DNA of 64,000 bases from assembly GCA_003225555.1 (NCBI GenBank), contig QIAM01000054.1:1-64000 (forward strand), written 5' to 3'. The first letter of the stretch is position 1; every line of letters begins with the position of its first letter. A program made the translations under genes and the position numbers. Source of the DNA: Acidobacteriota bacterium. Its GTDB lineage: Bacteria; Acidobacteriota; Terriglobia; Terriglobales; Acidobacteriaceae. The notes below the pieces were generated by a model. The model saw nothing but the letters and a program-made list of their open reading frames with translations. It did not search any database and was not told where the DNA came from. Positions 53,302 to 62,303 of this stretch are shown in pieces.

Positions 53302-55767
53302 TCACTGCACTGTTTCGGTGAAGTTGATCGAGAATGTGGAGTAAGACGCTGTGATCGTTACGATTCCGGTTTGCGGGCCAGTGGTGTAGACGGTTGTTGC
53401 CTTTCCTGCCGTAGTGGTAACCGGGTTCACGATCGAGAATGTCCCGCCCGCGCCGTTGTCGATGAAATTTACAGTCGCGCCGGAGATTCCATTTCCGTAT
53501 TGATCCGTCAACAATACGATCAGGGCCTTGGCCAGCTTATTGTTGGGATGTGCTACCTGGTTGTTTCCTTGAAAAATGGTGAAGCTGGCTGGACTTCCGG
53601 GAACGGATTGCTCGGAAATGTTGACGCTGACGTTTCCACACTTTGCTGTGACGGTGATGAATTTTGCCACCGTCGGAAGCGTATAAGACGTGCGCGCTTG
53701 GCCGGTGGAGTCGGTAATGGGTGAACTGGGAGAAAAGGTGCCGGTAGGGTTCGCGTTATCGGTGAATGTAACGGTCGCACCCGGCACCACATTTCCAACC
53801 GAATCTTTGGCTTTTACCACAATTTGATTTATCAAAGTCGTTCCCACGACTCCGACCTGCTTGCCCCCCGATACGACTGATAACATGGCCACCGGTCCCA
53901 CGACATCATTTTCGCTGAACGATGCTGGTGCATATCCGGCACTGGTGGCAGTGATCGTCAGAGACTGCGGCTTGTTGGGGCAAGTGTACGTTGTGGAGGC
54001 GACGCCGTTGCTGTCCGTGGTTGCTGTCGGACTGCCGAACGTGCCACCTTTGTTTCCGTCCGCGAAGGCTACCGTCACGCCGGAGATCGGGCTCCCAGTA
54101 TAAGGATTTACCGCTGTAATCGTCAGTGGGGTCGACAGCATGGTTCCCGCAGCGCAAGTTTGATTATTACCCGCGGTCACAGTGATGGCTGGAAATAACC
54201 CATACGCGACCAGTTGAGTCTGCGTGCCGGCAAAGACTCTCCCGTTGGCAACAATGGGAGTGGCAAAGTGGGTGATCGTTCCCAGGCTGTCGCGTCCGCC
54301 AGCAGCCTGTCCCGAGTCATACAGCAGGAACAAACGCGAGGCGTTATAGGCGGAGAGCACCGGAACGCCAGTGACATTGCGAACCAGCCACACGATGCCA
54401 TTCGTCGTCCCGTTCGCTGAGATTACGGGAAGTCCGAATGTGGTCAGCTTGCCCACGGTCTGGTCGACCGGTGCGGTGGATAGCGCGCTGTTGCCATTGC
54501 CGTCGACGCCCAGAGAATATGCCCTGAGATAATCCTGGTGAGCCAGAAAATACACGAGGTTGTTCCAATACAGCGGGCTTCCAAAAAATTCGCCAAGGAG
54601 CGCGCTCGGAATGTACTGAGGGATCTGGCTGTTGTCGGTCGGGTTGTACCCTCCTAGGAAATCCCGGTTCAGAAGGTAGATGCTGCCGTTCTTGCCGGAT
54701 GTGACCATCAAATGGGGCGTGTTGCTTGCCTGATCCGGCAGAAGGATATCGCCGCCCGATCCCAGGTCCAGGTCGTTGGCCGCCAGAGTCGCTTGGTCGA
54801 AGGGTGTGAAGGAGTCTGCGACGGTAAACTGGGTCCCGCTCACCGACAACTTCAAGACGCTGTCCCCCAGGTCAGGAAAACTGGAGAATTGGAAAAGTCC
54901 ATTGGCCGTCGAAAGGTAAACATTGCCGTTACTGTCAGCCGCCGGACCTACGCCTCCCTGCCATACGGAGCTGCCATAGCTGTTGTCTGGCTGAGTGGTC
55001 ATCACTGCCTGCTGCAGCGTCAAGTCAGAGGCGTTGTAGGCAAACAACCAGCCGCGGGCATTCAGGTCGCAACCGTTCGAGCCAAATGCGACATACAGTG
55101 TGCCATTCGACAGCAATAAGCCAGGCCGCTGGATGTGCTGCTTGGTATCAAAGGTCAGACTTCCGGAAGATCCCGTAATTGATACCGAGGCGAGTTTATC
55201 CCCGCCAGTCGTGATATCGAGGGCATACAGGGTGTGCACGTAACTCGTTCCATTCACTTGCGTCTTCGCGGAAACGTATAGGGTGCCCGTTCCCGCATCA
55301 ATTGCGGGTGTTCCAACAATTCCCACCTCGTTGAATTTGGTCACTCCACCGCAACCCTGCGCCGCGACCGGCACCGGAGTTATGCCGGCCGAGGGATTGA
55401 TAAAGCTTCTCTGCCAGAATTGAGTTCCAGTATCGGCGTCAAATGCGTAAACACTGTCATGCTGGGTGGCGACGAAGACCACGTTGTGGGTGCCGCCATT
55501 AATGAAAACATTCGACATGGATAAAGGCTGGGCTGAGACATAGCCGTCAACATTGGCCGCATAAAGCTTGCCGAATTGACTTGAGGTTACATTGCTGGGG
55601 GTGAGAAGCGTCTCGCTGGGATTCAGCCCGCTGCGCGAGTTGTCCATTTTGTTCGTCAGCACATTGACTTGTGCGAAGGCATCGGGACAGCTTAGGTGGG
55701 ACGAGAGAACGGCCAGGATTGCGAAAGCAACAATGCCGCGCATCCTCGAGAGAAAATCAAAATTCAT
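53302..55767 (-). CDS. Exported PQQ-type propeller protein with Ig-like tail
   Basis: 821 aa from ATG 55767 (AAGGGG 8 bases upstream; preferred over 55848). Signal peptide MNFDFLSRMRGIVAFAILAV, then LSSHLSCPDAFAQ. Residues about 35-515 form a propeller with PQQ-like motifs (HDSVYAFDADTGTQFWQRSF, LYALDITTGG, GWLFAYNASDL). Three Big_1-like Ig domains (about 520-821) finish with NFTETVQ. The last two Ig domains closely match the last two of the neighbouring 55900-59592 protein, including the final residues. The gene follows that one by 132 bases and may share promoter copy B. No enzyme activity can be assigned. Confidence 0.82.
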   Translation of the reverse strand: MNFDFLSRMRGIVAFAILAVLSSHLSCPDAFAQVNVLTNKMDNSRSGLNPSETLLTPSNVTSSQFGKLYAANVDGYVSAQPLSMSNVFINGGTHNVVFVATQHDSVYAFDADTGTQFWQRSFINPSAGITPVPVAAQGCGGVTKFNEVGIVGTPAIDAGTGTLYVSAKTQVNGTSYVHTLYALDITTGGDKLASVSITGSSGSLTFDTKQHIQRPGLLLSNGTLYVAFGSNGCDLNARGWLFAYNASDLTLQQAVMTTQPDNSYGSSVWQGGVGPAADSNGNVYLSTANGLFQFSSFPDLGDSVLKLSVSGTQFTVADSFTPFDQATLAANDLDLGSGGDILLPDQASNTPHLMVTSGKNGSIYLLNRDFLGGYNPTDNSQIPQYIPSALLGEFFGSPLYWNNLVYFLAHQDYLRAYSLGVDGNGNSALSTAPVDQTVGKLTTFGLPVISANGTTNGIVWLVRNVTGVPVLSAYNASRLFLLYDSGQAAGGRDSLGTITHFATPIVANGRVFAGTQTQLVAYGLFPAITVTAGNNQTCAAGTMLSTPLTITAVNPYTGSPISGVTVAFADGNKGGTFGSPTATTDSNGVASTTYTCPNKPQSLTITATSAGYAPASFSENDVVGPVAMLSVVSGGKQVGVVGTTLINQIVVKAKDSVGNVVPGATVTFTDNANPTGTFSPSSPITDSTGQARTSYTLPTVAKFITVTAKCGNVSVNISEQSVPGSPASFTIFQGNNQVAHPNNKLAKALIVLLTDQYGNGISGATVNFIDNGAGGTFSIVNPVTTTAGKATTVYTTGPQTGIVTITASYSTFSINFTETVQ

Positions 55768-55899
55768 GTACGACCCCTTCTGAAGCACAGTTACTTGCGC
55801 CCGAAACTTGCTTGGATAAAACATGCCCCTGGACACCGTGGCTGCCACTAAACAATCAGAAGATCTCCTCCGATACTCGAAGCACTCATCCCCGCCGCA

Positions 55900-58800
55900 T
55901 CACTGCACCGTCTCCGTGAAGTTGACTGGCGTCAGCGACGAATGGGAAGCCGTGATGGTGACTGTTCCTGTCTGCGCTGGAGTCGTATAAATGACTGTCG
56001 CCTTTCCGGCAGCGTTTGTAATCGGCGTCGTGGTCGAGAACGTCCCGCCTGCGCCGTTATCGGTGAAGTTTACTGTCAGCCCAGAGATCCCATTCCCGTA
56101 TTGATCCGTTACCGATACGATCAAGGCCTTGGGCAGCTTATTGTTGGGATGCGCTGTCTGGCTATTTCCCTGAACAATGTTGACGGCAGTCGCAGGGCCG
56201 GCAACCGCCTGTTCGGTAACCCTGACGCTCACGCTTCCATTGGATCCCGTCACCGTGATGGATTTCGCCACCGTGGGCAGCGTATAAAGGGTGCTCGCTT
56301 GTCCATTGGAGCCGGTGATTGCGGGATTGGGAGAGAATGTTCCGCCCAAGCCTCCGTCGCTGAACGCAATGGAGGCGCCCACCACCACTTTTCCCAACGA
56401 ATCCTTCGCCTTCATAACGATGGGCAACGGCAACGTGGTTCCCACCGTCCCAACTTGTTTTCCACCTGAAACTACCGTGAGGGTCGCCACGAGTTGGGCC
56501 GCCGTTTCGGTAAACGTTGCGGACGTGTAGCCCGAACTTGTCGCACTGATCGTGACCGTCTTGGCAGTGCTCGGCAGGGTGTAGCTAGTGGATGCCGTGC
56601 CATTGCTTCCTGTGACGGCCACCGGCGTGCCGAAGCTGCCGCCTGCGCCGCCGTCGCTGAAGGTTACGTTCACACCTGCGACCGGATTGCCGTTACTCGA
56701 TGCCAAAACTGTGAGTGCAGTGGGCAGCACGGTGCCGGTGCCCCCAGTCTGATTGTTCCCCGCGGTTGCGGTGAGAGCCAGGACGGTGGCTGTCTCCGTA
56801 AACGATGCTGACGTGTATCCCGAACTGGTCGCACTGATCGTGACGGTCTTCGCGGTCGCGGGCAGCTCATAAGTGGTCGATGCCGTACCGTTACTGTCTG
56901 TGGTCGCTACTGGGCTGCCGAAGCTGCCGCCGGCACCGCCATCGCTGAACGTCACGCTCAAGCCAGCGACAGGGCTTCCGTTACTCGATGCCAACACGGC
57001 GAGCGCGGTGGGCAAGGTGGTGCCCACGCCGCCACTTTGATTGTTCCCCGCGGTCGGCGTCAGAGACAGGACGATAGCTGTCTCAGTAAAGGATGCTGCC
57101 GGATAACCCGCACTGGTCGCACTGATGCTGACAGTCTTTGCAGTGGCCGGCAGGGTATAGGTGGTCGTTGCTATGCCATTGCTATCGGTGGTCGCGACCG
57201 GGCTGCCAAAACTGCCGCCAGCGCCGCCATCGCTAAAAGTCACGCTGATGCTAGGGACAGGATTCCCGTTACTCGTTGCCAAAACGGTGAGAGCAGAAGG
57301 CAGGACGGTACCCGTGCCTCCACTCTGATTGTTCCCACCCGTCGAAGTGAGAGCGAGGACAGCGGCAGTCTCCGTAAACGATGCTGAGGTAAAGCCAGAG
57401 CTGGTAGCACTGATGTTCACAGTCTGGGCAGTCGGGGGCAGGGTATAGGTAGTCGACGCGATGCCATTGCTGTCGGTGGTTGCCACGGGTGTGCCGAAAC
57501 TGCCGCCCGCGCCGTTATCGCTGAAGGCCACGCTCACGCCGGGGCTGGGAGCGCCGCCGTTCAGATTTGAAGCCAACACGCTAAGTGCAGTGGGCAGGAC
57601 GCTACCCGTGCCGCCCGTCTGATTGTTACCCGCAGTTGCAGTCAGACCCAGCTTGGGCGCCAAGTACCAGGGAATCGTGGTGTTGTCCGTCTTCAAGAAG
57701 GTGAGCAGCGGGACTGCAACCTTCATCTGTCCGAAAGCAGAGGAAGGGTGGGTTCCGTCGGCCGAGAAATCCGCGCAGTCCCAGACAAACCCGTCGTTGC
57801 GGCCGAGCATGCCGTTCGACCAGTAGTAAGGTCCCCAAGCCATCCAGGGCGCCACGACCGGGCCATTGTTCGGGTTGTAGTTCAGATTGGAGGCGCCATT
57901 GAGCTGGTCCTGGATCGCCCACTTCACTGCAAACCCTACTTCATAAGCGTAAGGCTCAGGATTATCGGGCTTGCCCACACCGTTGGAGTACCCTGCGTAC
58001 ACGCGGGACGAGAAATACACCAGCTTCAAATTCGGGAACAGGTTATGCATGGCCTGCATCATGCTCTCGTACTCGGATTGCAGGGTCGTGATGTCGCTGG
58101 GAAATGTTCCGGTCGCAATTCCGTCGGTGTCTTCCAGCCAGATTGCAACAACCTGGTTCGCGGTGACATGGTTCTGGGGCAGGTAATTGTTGAGGACCAT
58201 GCCCCAGTAGTAGGACGACTGGCTGGCAAACAACTTCGGGGTGGCCCCTCCCTGCGCTCCGTTAACGACTACCAGATTAGGATTCTTCGTCGGATCGGCA
58301 TTCGCAATCGGCAGGAAACGATTGAACTCGTTCTGCGCCGTGGACTCTCCGATTGCCAGCAGAACGTACTTCCCACTCGGGCTCGGATTACCATTGGCAT
58401 CGAGCGGTTGAATGCCGTAGGCAAACGCAACTCCGTCGGCATCATGACTGGAGGGGCGCACGTTGCTTCCGTTTGGATACAGACCGGCTTGGGATCCTTG
58501 ATACGTTCCGGTGCCGAGATCGGTAAGCGCGCTGATCGGAGTCGACGTGCCGGGAACATTGAATGAAATGTCGTTGCAGTTATCCCCGAGATTTGCGAAG
58601 ACACCGAGCGTGAACAGGTTGCTTGCTGTGGAGCCAGTCGCGCTGTCTGTCATCTGTACCGTGAACGTGTAGTTCCCCGTAGCCACAGACGGATCGAGGG
58701 TCCCGCTGATCACTCCAGAGCTGGACAGCGAAAGCCCCATCGGCAATATCGATCCCGCACCCAACAGCCACGAATACGGTCCGGTTCCGCCGGCGGCGGC

Positions 58801-59592
58801 CAGGGTAGCCTGGTATGCGGCGTTTTGGGTGGCTTGCGGCAGCGTCGTCGAACTCGAAATCACCAATGAACTGGCCGCGACCCCGTTGCCACTGAGGCTC
58901 GATCCGTTATCCGGCAGCGCGTTGTATGCAATGTCGATCGCGCCAATCTCGGAAGTCACCTGACCCGGCGTGTAGAAAACCGGGATCGACAGCGTCCCTC
59001 CCAGCTTCGCAATCGTGAAAGGCAACGTGATGGGGCCGATGGTGAAACTCGGCGGCGAGAGCGTGATCCCGGTAACATTTACGGATTGGCCGCCGCTGTT
59101 CGTAACCGTAATCGTCTGGGAGGCGCTCGGCGTCCCTACAGCTTGATTCGGAAAACTCAACGAAGTCGGGGTTACCGTCGTAACTGCTGTGGTCGTGAGT
59201 CCCGTGCCGCTCAAAGGAACGTTTACCGTTGTTCCGTCCCACATGGACATTACGAAATTGCAGTTGAACGTTGCGGCCGCATCGGGCTGAAAAAAGATTG
59301 AATAGTGCGTGATGGTTCCCTTGACGGCCAATGTAATGGGCGCGACTCCGGAAGCCAGTCCGTACTGCGGGCAGGAAAAACTAACACTGGCGATGATCGC
59401 GATTCCGTTGAGCTGGTTTGTGATCGTGATCGTTTTCGAACCGCTCGCCATACCCACATAAGTGTTAGAAAATGACAAAGAACTTGGACTGGACGTGACG
59501 TCCTGCGCCGATGCTACTGTGCTCATCGCGATCAAACCAAGAAAAGTGCACAAAATAACCGGGGACAAGATTTGGCGCGTGCTTGCTTTCAT
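55900..59592 (-). CDS. Exported multi-domain protein: Ig-like, SGNH-like hydrolase and six Ig repeats
   Basis: 1230 aa from ATG 59592 (AGGGAG upstream; chosen over 59685). Signal peptide: KASTRQILSPVILCTFLGLI, then AMSTVASAQ. In order: two choice-of-anchor-D-like domains (about 32-240), a putative-Ig (He_PIG-like) domain (about 245-330), an SGNH-like module (about 335-650) with LAIGESTAQ, VVNGAQGGATP and DGTHPSS, then six Big_1-like Ig domains to NFTETVQ. Four of these are near-identical DNA repeats of 288 bases. SGNH modules commonly deacylate polysaccharides. The first two-thirds match the 59951-61885 protein. Confidence 0.85.
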   Translation of the reverse strand: MKASTRQILSPVILCTFLGLIAMSTVASAQDVTSSPSSLSFSNTYVGMASGSKTITITNQLNGIAIIASVSFSCPQYGLASGVAPITLAVKGTITHYSIFFQPDAAATFNCNFVMSMWDGTTVNVPLSGTGLTTTAVTTVTPTSLSFPNQAVGTPSASQTITVTNSGGQSVNVTGITLSPPSFTIGPITLPFTIAKLGGTLSIPVFYTPGQVTSEIGAIDIAYNALPDNGSSLSGNGVAASSLVISSSTTLPQATQNAAYQATLAAAGGTGPYSWLLGAGSILPMGLSLSSSGVISGTLDPSVATGNYTFTVQMTDSATGSTASNLFTLGVFANLGDNCNDISFNVPGTSTPISALTDLGTGTYQGSQAGLYPNGSNVRPSSHDADGVAFAYGIQPLDANGNPSPSGKYVLLAIGESTAQNEFNRFLPIANADPTKNPNLVVVNGAQGGATPKLFASQSSYYWGMVLNNYLPQNHVTANQVVAIWLEDTDGIATGTFPSDITTLQSEYESMMQAMHNLFPNLKLVYFSSRVYAGYSNGVGKPDNPEPYAYEVGFAVKWAIQDQLNGASNLNYNPNNGPVVAPWMAWGPYYWSNGMLGRNDGFVWDCADFSADGTHPSSAFGQMKVAVPLLTFLKTDNTTIPWYLAPKLGLTATAGNNQTGGTGSVLPTALSVLASNLNGGAPSPGVSVAFSDNGAGGSFGTPVATTDSNGIASTTYTLPPTAQTVNISATSSGFTSASFTETAAVLALTSTGGNNQSGGTGTVLPSALTVLATSNGNPVPSISVTFSDGGAGGSFGSPVATTDSNGIATTTYTLPATAKTVSISATSAGYPAASFTETAIVLSLTPTAGNNQSGGVGTTLPTALAVLASSNGSPVAGLSVTFSDGGAGGSFGSPVATTDSNGTASTTYELPATAKTVTISATSSGYTSASFTETATVLALTATAGNNQTGGTGTVLPTALTVLASSNGNPVAGVNVTFSDGGAGGSFGTPVAVTGSNGTASTSYTLPSTAKTVTISATSSGYTSATFTETAAQLVATLTVVSGGKQVGTVGTTLPLPIVMKAKDSLGKVVVGASIAFSDGGLGGTFSPNPAITGSNGQASTLYTLPTVAKSITVTGSNGSVSVRVTEQAVAGPATAVNIVQGNSQTAHPNNKLPKALIVSVTDQYGNGISGLTVNFTDNGAGGTFSTTTPITNAAGKATVIYTTPAQTGTVTITASHSSLTPVNFTETVQ
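56490..57640 (-). repeat. Four tandem 288-bp Ig-domain repeats
   Basis: Repeat boundaries recur at about 56490, 56779, 57067 and 57355. Each unit encodes about 96 residues (NNQTGGTGTVLPTAL, FSDGGAGGSFG, TISATSSGYTSASFTETA) with high DNA identity, implying recent duplication and possible length variation. Confidence 0.8.
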
Positions 59593-59826
59593 GAGCTCCC
59601 TAATGGATGAAAACCCCAATGTTGATAATGACTGACGAGTTGTCGCGGACATTCGGCTGAACCCCATTTCAGCCGTAGAATTCACAGCACAGCGGTAGGA
59701 GCAGACATCCGATTTCCGGTATGCCGCTTACCCGTCCAACACAGCGAGTCCCTTGATAGATTCAACGCGGGGGAAGGAGAAGAATCGGCGTCGGCTGTTT
59801 GGCGCAACGCCGTTTAGTCTACGGGT

Positions 59827-59875
59827 ATTCTTGGCTGGGACCTCACACCTGTCAAGGATGAAAGTTCTTGCATAC
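59827..59875 (-). promoter_or_regulatory. Conserved promoter element, copy B
   Basis: On the minus strand: GTATGCAAGAAC, then TTTCATCC, joined to TTGACA (59850-59855), 17 bases, then AAGAAT (59827-59832). Its 26-base upstream-plus--35 block is identical to copy A. It points at the 59592 gene, with a leader of about 225 bases. Confidence 0.75.
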
Positions 59876-59950
59876 ATCGCACCAATCGGCCACGAATTTC
59901 AGCGGCCTCCACGGTCCGAACTTTGCGTTAAAAATCTTGCCCCATCCGGT

Positions 59951-61885
59951 TCAATGCGCCAAGTACCACGGCGTGGTTGTGTTGTCGGTCTTCAAGAAGT
60001 TGAGCAGCTGGGACGCGACCTTCAACTGTCCAAACGTGGACGAGGGATGGGTTCCATCGGACGAGAAATCTTCGCAGTCCCAGACTAACCCGTCATTGCG
60101 GCCGAGCATGCCGTTCGACCAGTAGTACGGTCCCCAGGACATCCAAGGCGCGACGACCGGACCGTTGTTCGGGTTGTAGTTCAGATTGGCATTGCCATTG
60201 AGTTGGTCCTGGATCGCCCACTTCACGGCGAAACTCATTTCATAGGCGTAAGGTTCGGGATTCGGCGGCTTACCCACGCCGTTGGAATATCCAGCATAGA
60301 CTCGGGAAGAGAAGTACATCAGCTTCAAGTTCGGAAACAACGTATGCATGGTCTGCATGATCGTTTCGTATTCGGTCTGGAGGGTGGCAATATCAGTGGG
60401 GAACGTTCCCTTTGCGATTCCGTCCACGTCTTCCATCCAGATCGCCACGACCTGGTTTGCAGTTACGGCGTTCTGGGGCAGGTAATTGTTCAAGATCATG
60501 CTCCAGTAGACCGACGTCGAGCTGGTAAAGACGTTCGGCGTAGCCCCGCCCTGGGCTCCGTTGACGATCACCAGTTTGGAATTCTTCGTGGGATCAGCGT
60601 TCGCAATTGGCAGAAATCGATTGAACTCGTTCTGCGCGGTCGATTCTCCCACCGCTAACAAAACGTATTTTCCGGTTGGACTGGGGTTCCCATTGGAATC
60701 GAGCGGTTGAATGCCTTGCGCGAACGTCACGCCGTCAGAGTCATGGGTTGCAGGCCGTACGTTGCTTCCGTTTGGATAAAGCCCCGCTACCGAACCCTGA
60801 TAGGTTCCCGTGCCCAGATCCGTAAGCGCCACCATCGGCGTTGTTGTATTGGGGACATTGAACGAGATGTCGTTACAGTTATCCTTGAGATTGGCGTAGA
60901 CGCCGAGCGTGAACTGAGTGCTTGCTGAGGCTGCAGTGCCATTGTCTGTCGCCTTCGCCGTGAACGTGTAAGTGCCGGTGGCCAGGGATGGATCAAGCGT
61001 CCCGCTGATCACTCCGGAACTGGACAACACCAGTCCCAAAGGCAACGTCGACCCCGTTCCCAGGCTCCATGTATACGGGCCTACTCCGCCGCTGGTGGCC
61101 AGGGTGGCCTGATATGCCGCACTCTGCGTGGCCTGCGGCAGTATTGGAGGACTCGAGATAACCAGCGAAGTCGCCGCGACGCCATTGCCGGTGAGCATGA
61201 CTCCATTGTCGATCAGATTGTTGTACGTCAAATCGATTGCCCCAACCTCCGACGTTATATGGCTCGGCGTATAGACCACTGAAAAGGTGAGGCTCCTGGT
61301 GGGCATGATCTGAGCGGGAAGCGTTACTCCGCTGGTTGTGAAGCTCGACGGCACCGGAGTGATCGCGTTCAGCTTCACCGACTGCGTTCCCGTATTCGTA
61401 ATCGTCACGGTCTGCGGCGCGCTCGGAACACCGACCGTCTGATTGGCAAAGGTCAAGGAGGTCGGACTGACGGACGCAATCGCCGTAGTCGTAAGGCCGG
61501 TGCCGGTCAAAGGCACATTCAGTACAAACCCATCCTTCATGGTGATGACGAAGTTACAGTTGTACGCCTGGGCGGCAGCCGGCTGAAAAAATATCGAGTA
61601 ATGTGTGATCTTCTGAACCGTGCCCAAGGTGAACGGCGCAAGACCGGAGGCCAGCCCAAAGCCTGGACACGAGAAACTTACGGTAGAGATAACTATCTGT
61701 CCGCTGGTGAGGTTCGTGATGGTCAGCGTCTTATTGCCTGACGCTTTTCCAACATAGGTGTTGGTGAAAGTCAGAGAATTCGGAGTCGAAGAAATCTCCT
61801 GCGCAAATGCCGGAAATGTCAGGACTGTAATGGCCAGAAAACAGCTCGCAGCGCGGGAGAGAAAACTGCCCATCGATGCCCTCAT
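59951..61885 (-). CDS. Exported Ig-like / SGNH-like hydrolase protein (short paralogue)
   Basis: 644 aa. Signal peptide at 1-29 (RAASCFLAITVLTFPAFAQ). Order: two choice-of-anchor-D-like domains, one putative-Ig domain, then the SGNH-like module with LAVGESTAQ, IVNGAQGGATP and DGTHPSS, ending at WYLAH. It equals the 55900-59592 protein without its six-Ig tail and stops exactly where that tail begins. The catalytic blocks are intact. It has its own promoter copy A. Confidence 0.85.
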   Translation of the reverse strand: MRASMGSFLSRAASCFLAITVLTFPAFAQEISSTPNSLTFTNTYVGKASGNKTLTITNLTSGQIVISTVSFSCPGFGLASGLAPFTLGTVQKITHYSIFFQPAAAQAYNCNFVITMKDGFVLNVPLTGTGLTTTAIASVSPTSLTFANQTVGVPSAPQTVTITNTGTQSVKLNAITPVPSSFTTSGVTLPAQIMPTRSLTFSVVYTPSHITSEVGAIDLTYNNLIDNGVMLTGNGVAATSLVISSPPILPQATQSAAYQATLATSGGVGPYTWSLGTGSTLPLGLVLSSSGVISGTLDPSLATGTYTFTAKATDNGTAASASTQFTLGVYANLKDNCNDISFNVPNTTTPMVALTDLGTGTYQGSVAGLYPNGSNVRPATHDSDGVTFAQGIQPLDSNGNPSPTGKYVLLAVGESTAQNEFNRFLPIANADPTKNSKLVIVNGAQGGATPNVFTSSTSVYWSMILNNYLPQNAVTANQVVAIWMEDVDGIAKGTFPTDIATLQTEYETIMQTMHTLFPNLKLMYFSSRVYAGYSNGVGKPPNPEPYAYEMSFAVKWAIQDQLNGNANLNYNPNNGPVVAPWMSWGPYYWSNGMLGRNDGLVWDCEDFSSDGTHPSSTFGQLKVASQLLNFLKTDNTTTPWYLAH

Positions 61886-62303
61886 ATTCCCGGTCTCCTG
61901 ATCTCTACAACTGGACGTTAGGTTTGATACGTGGGTGGAAGAATGAAGTTGCGATGCGCGGTTCGGCCGCCCTAAGTGCTGACTTCACAACAAAGTGCCT
62001 CCGCTGATGAGGCAGATACAGGACATCCGGAAATTGTTATCCGGAATTATTTATTTTAGCGAGCTCCAGAAATCTGACACTGAAGCAGGGAAGCGGAGCT
62101 GATTCTTGATTCCGTTTCTCCAGATGTCAAGGATGAAAGTTCTTGCATACTATGACCGACACGCGGCTTCCGACGCCGTGCGCAGCCAATTGCATTAACA
62201 GAAACTTTCGACTCTAGGATCAACTGTTCCCTTGTGGTAGCTTCAGTCTCAAGTTTCCCCTGGCACCTCCCCGCCGTCTCAGCAAGCAGCAAAACGGAAA
62301 CCT
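61886..62303. other. Divergent intergenic region with promoter copy A
   Basis: No gene is supported. Besides promoter A it holds a direct repeat ATCCGGAA (62025-62032 and 62039-62046) within the leader of the minus-strand gene; each unit contains the palindrome TCCGGA, a possible operator. Confidence 0.45.
62102..62150 (-). promoter_or_regulatory. Conserved promoter element, copy A
   Basis: On the minus strand: GTATGCAAGAAC, then TTTCATCC, joined to TTGACA (62125-62130), 17 bases, then AAGAAT (62102-62107). It serves the gene starting at 61885; the plus-strand gene at 62304 has no matching element in its own direction. Confidence 0.75.

Noticed and set aside
56490..57640. Tandem repeats as a CRISPR array
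   Set aside because: The 288-bp period is coding, with units encoding complete Ig domains and no short repeat/spacer pattern.
28442..62150. Reading the six-copy element as a sigma-54 promoter because it contains TTGCA
   Set aside because: In the reverse direction the GG and GC doublets are 12 rather than 10 bases apart, and that direction would point away from the genes the element sits beside. The TTGACA/17 bp/-10 reading fits all six.
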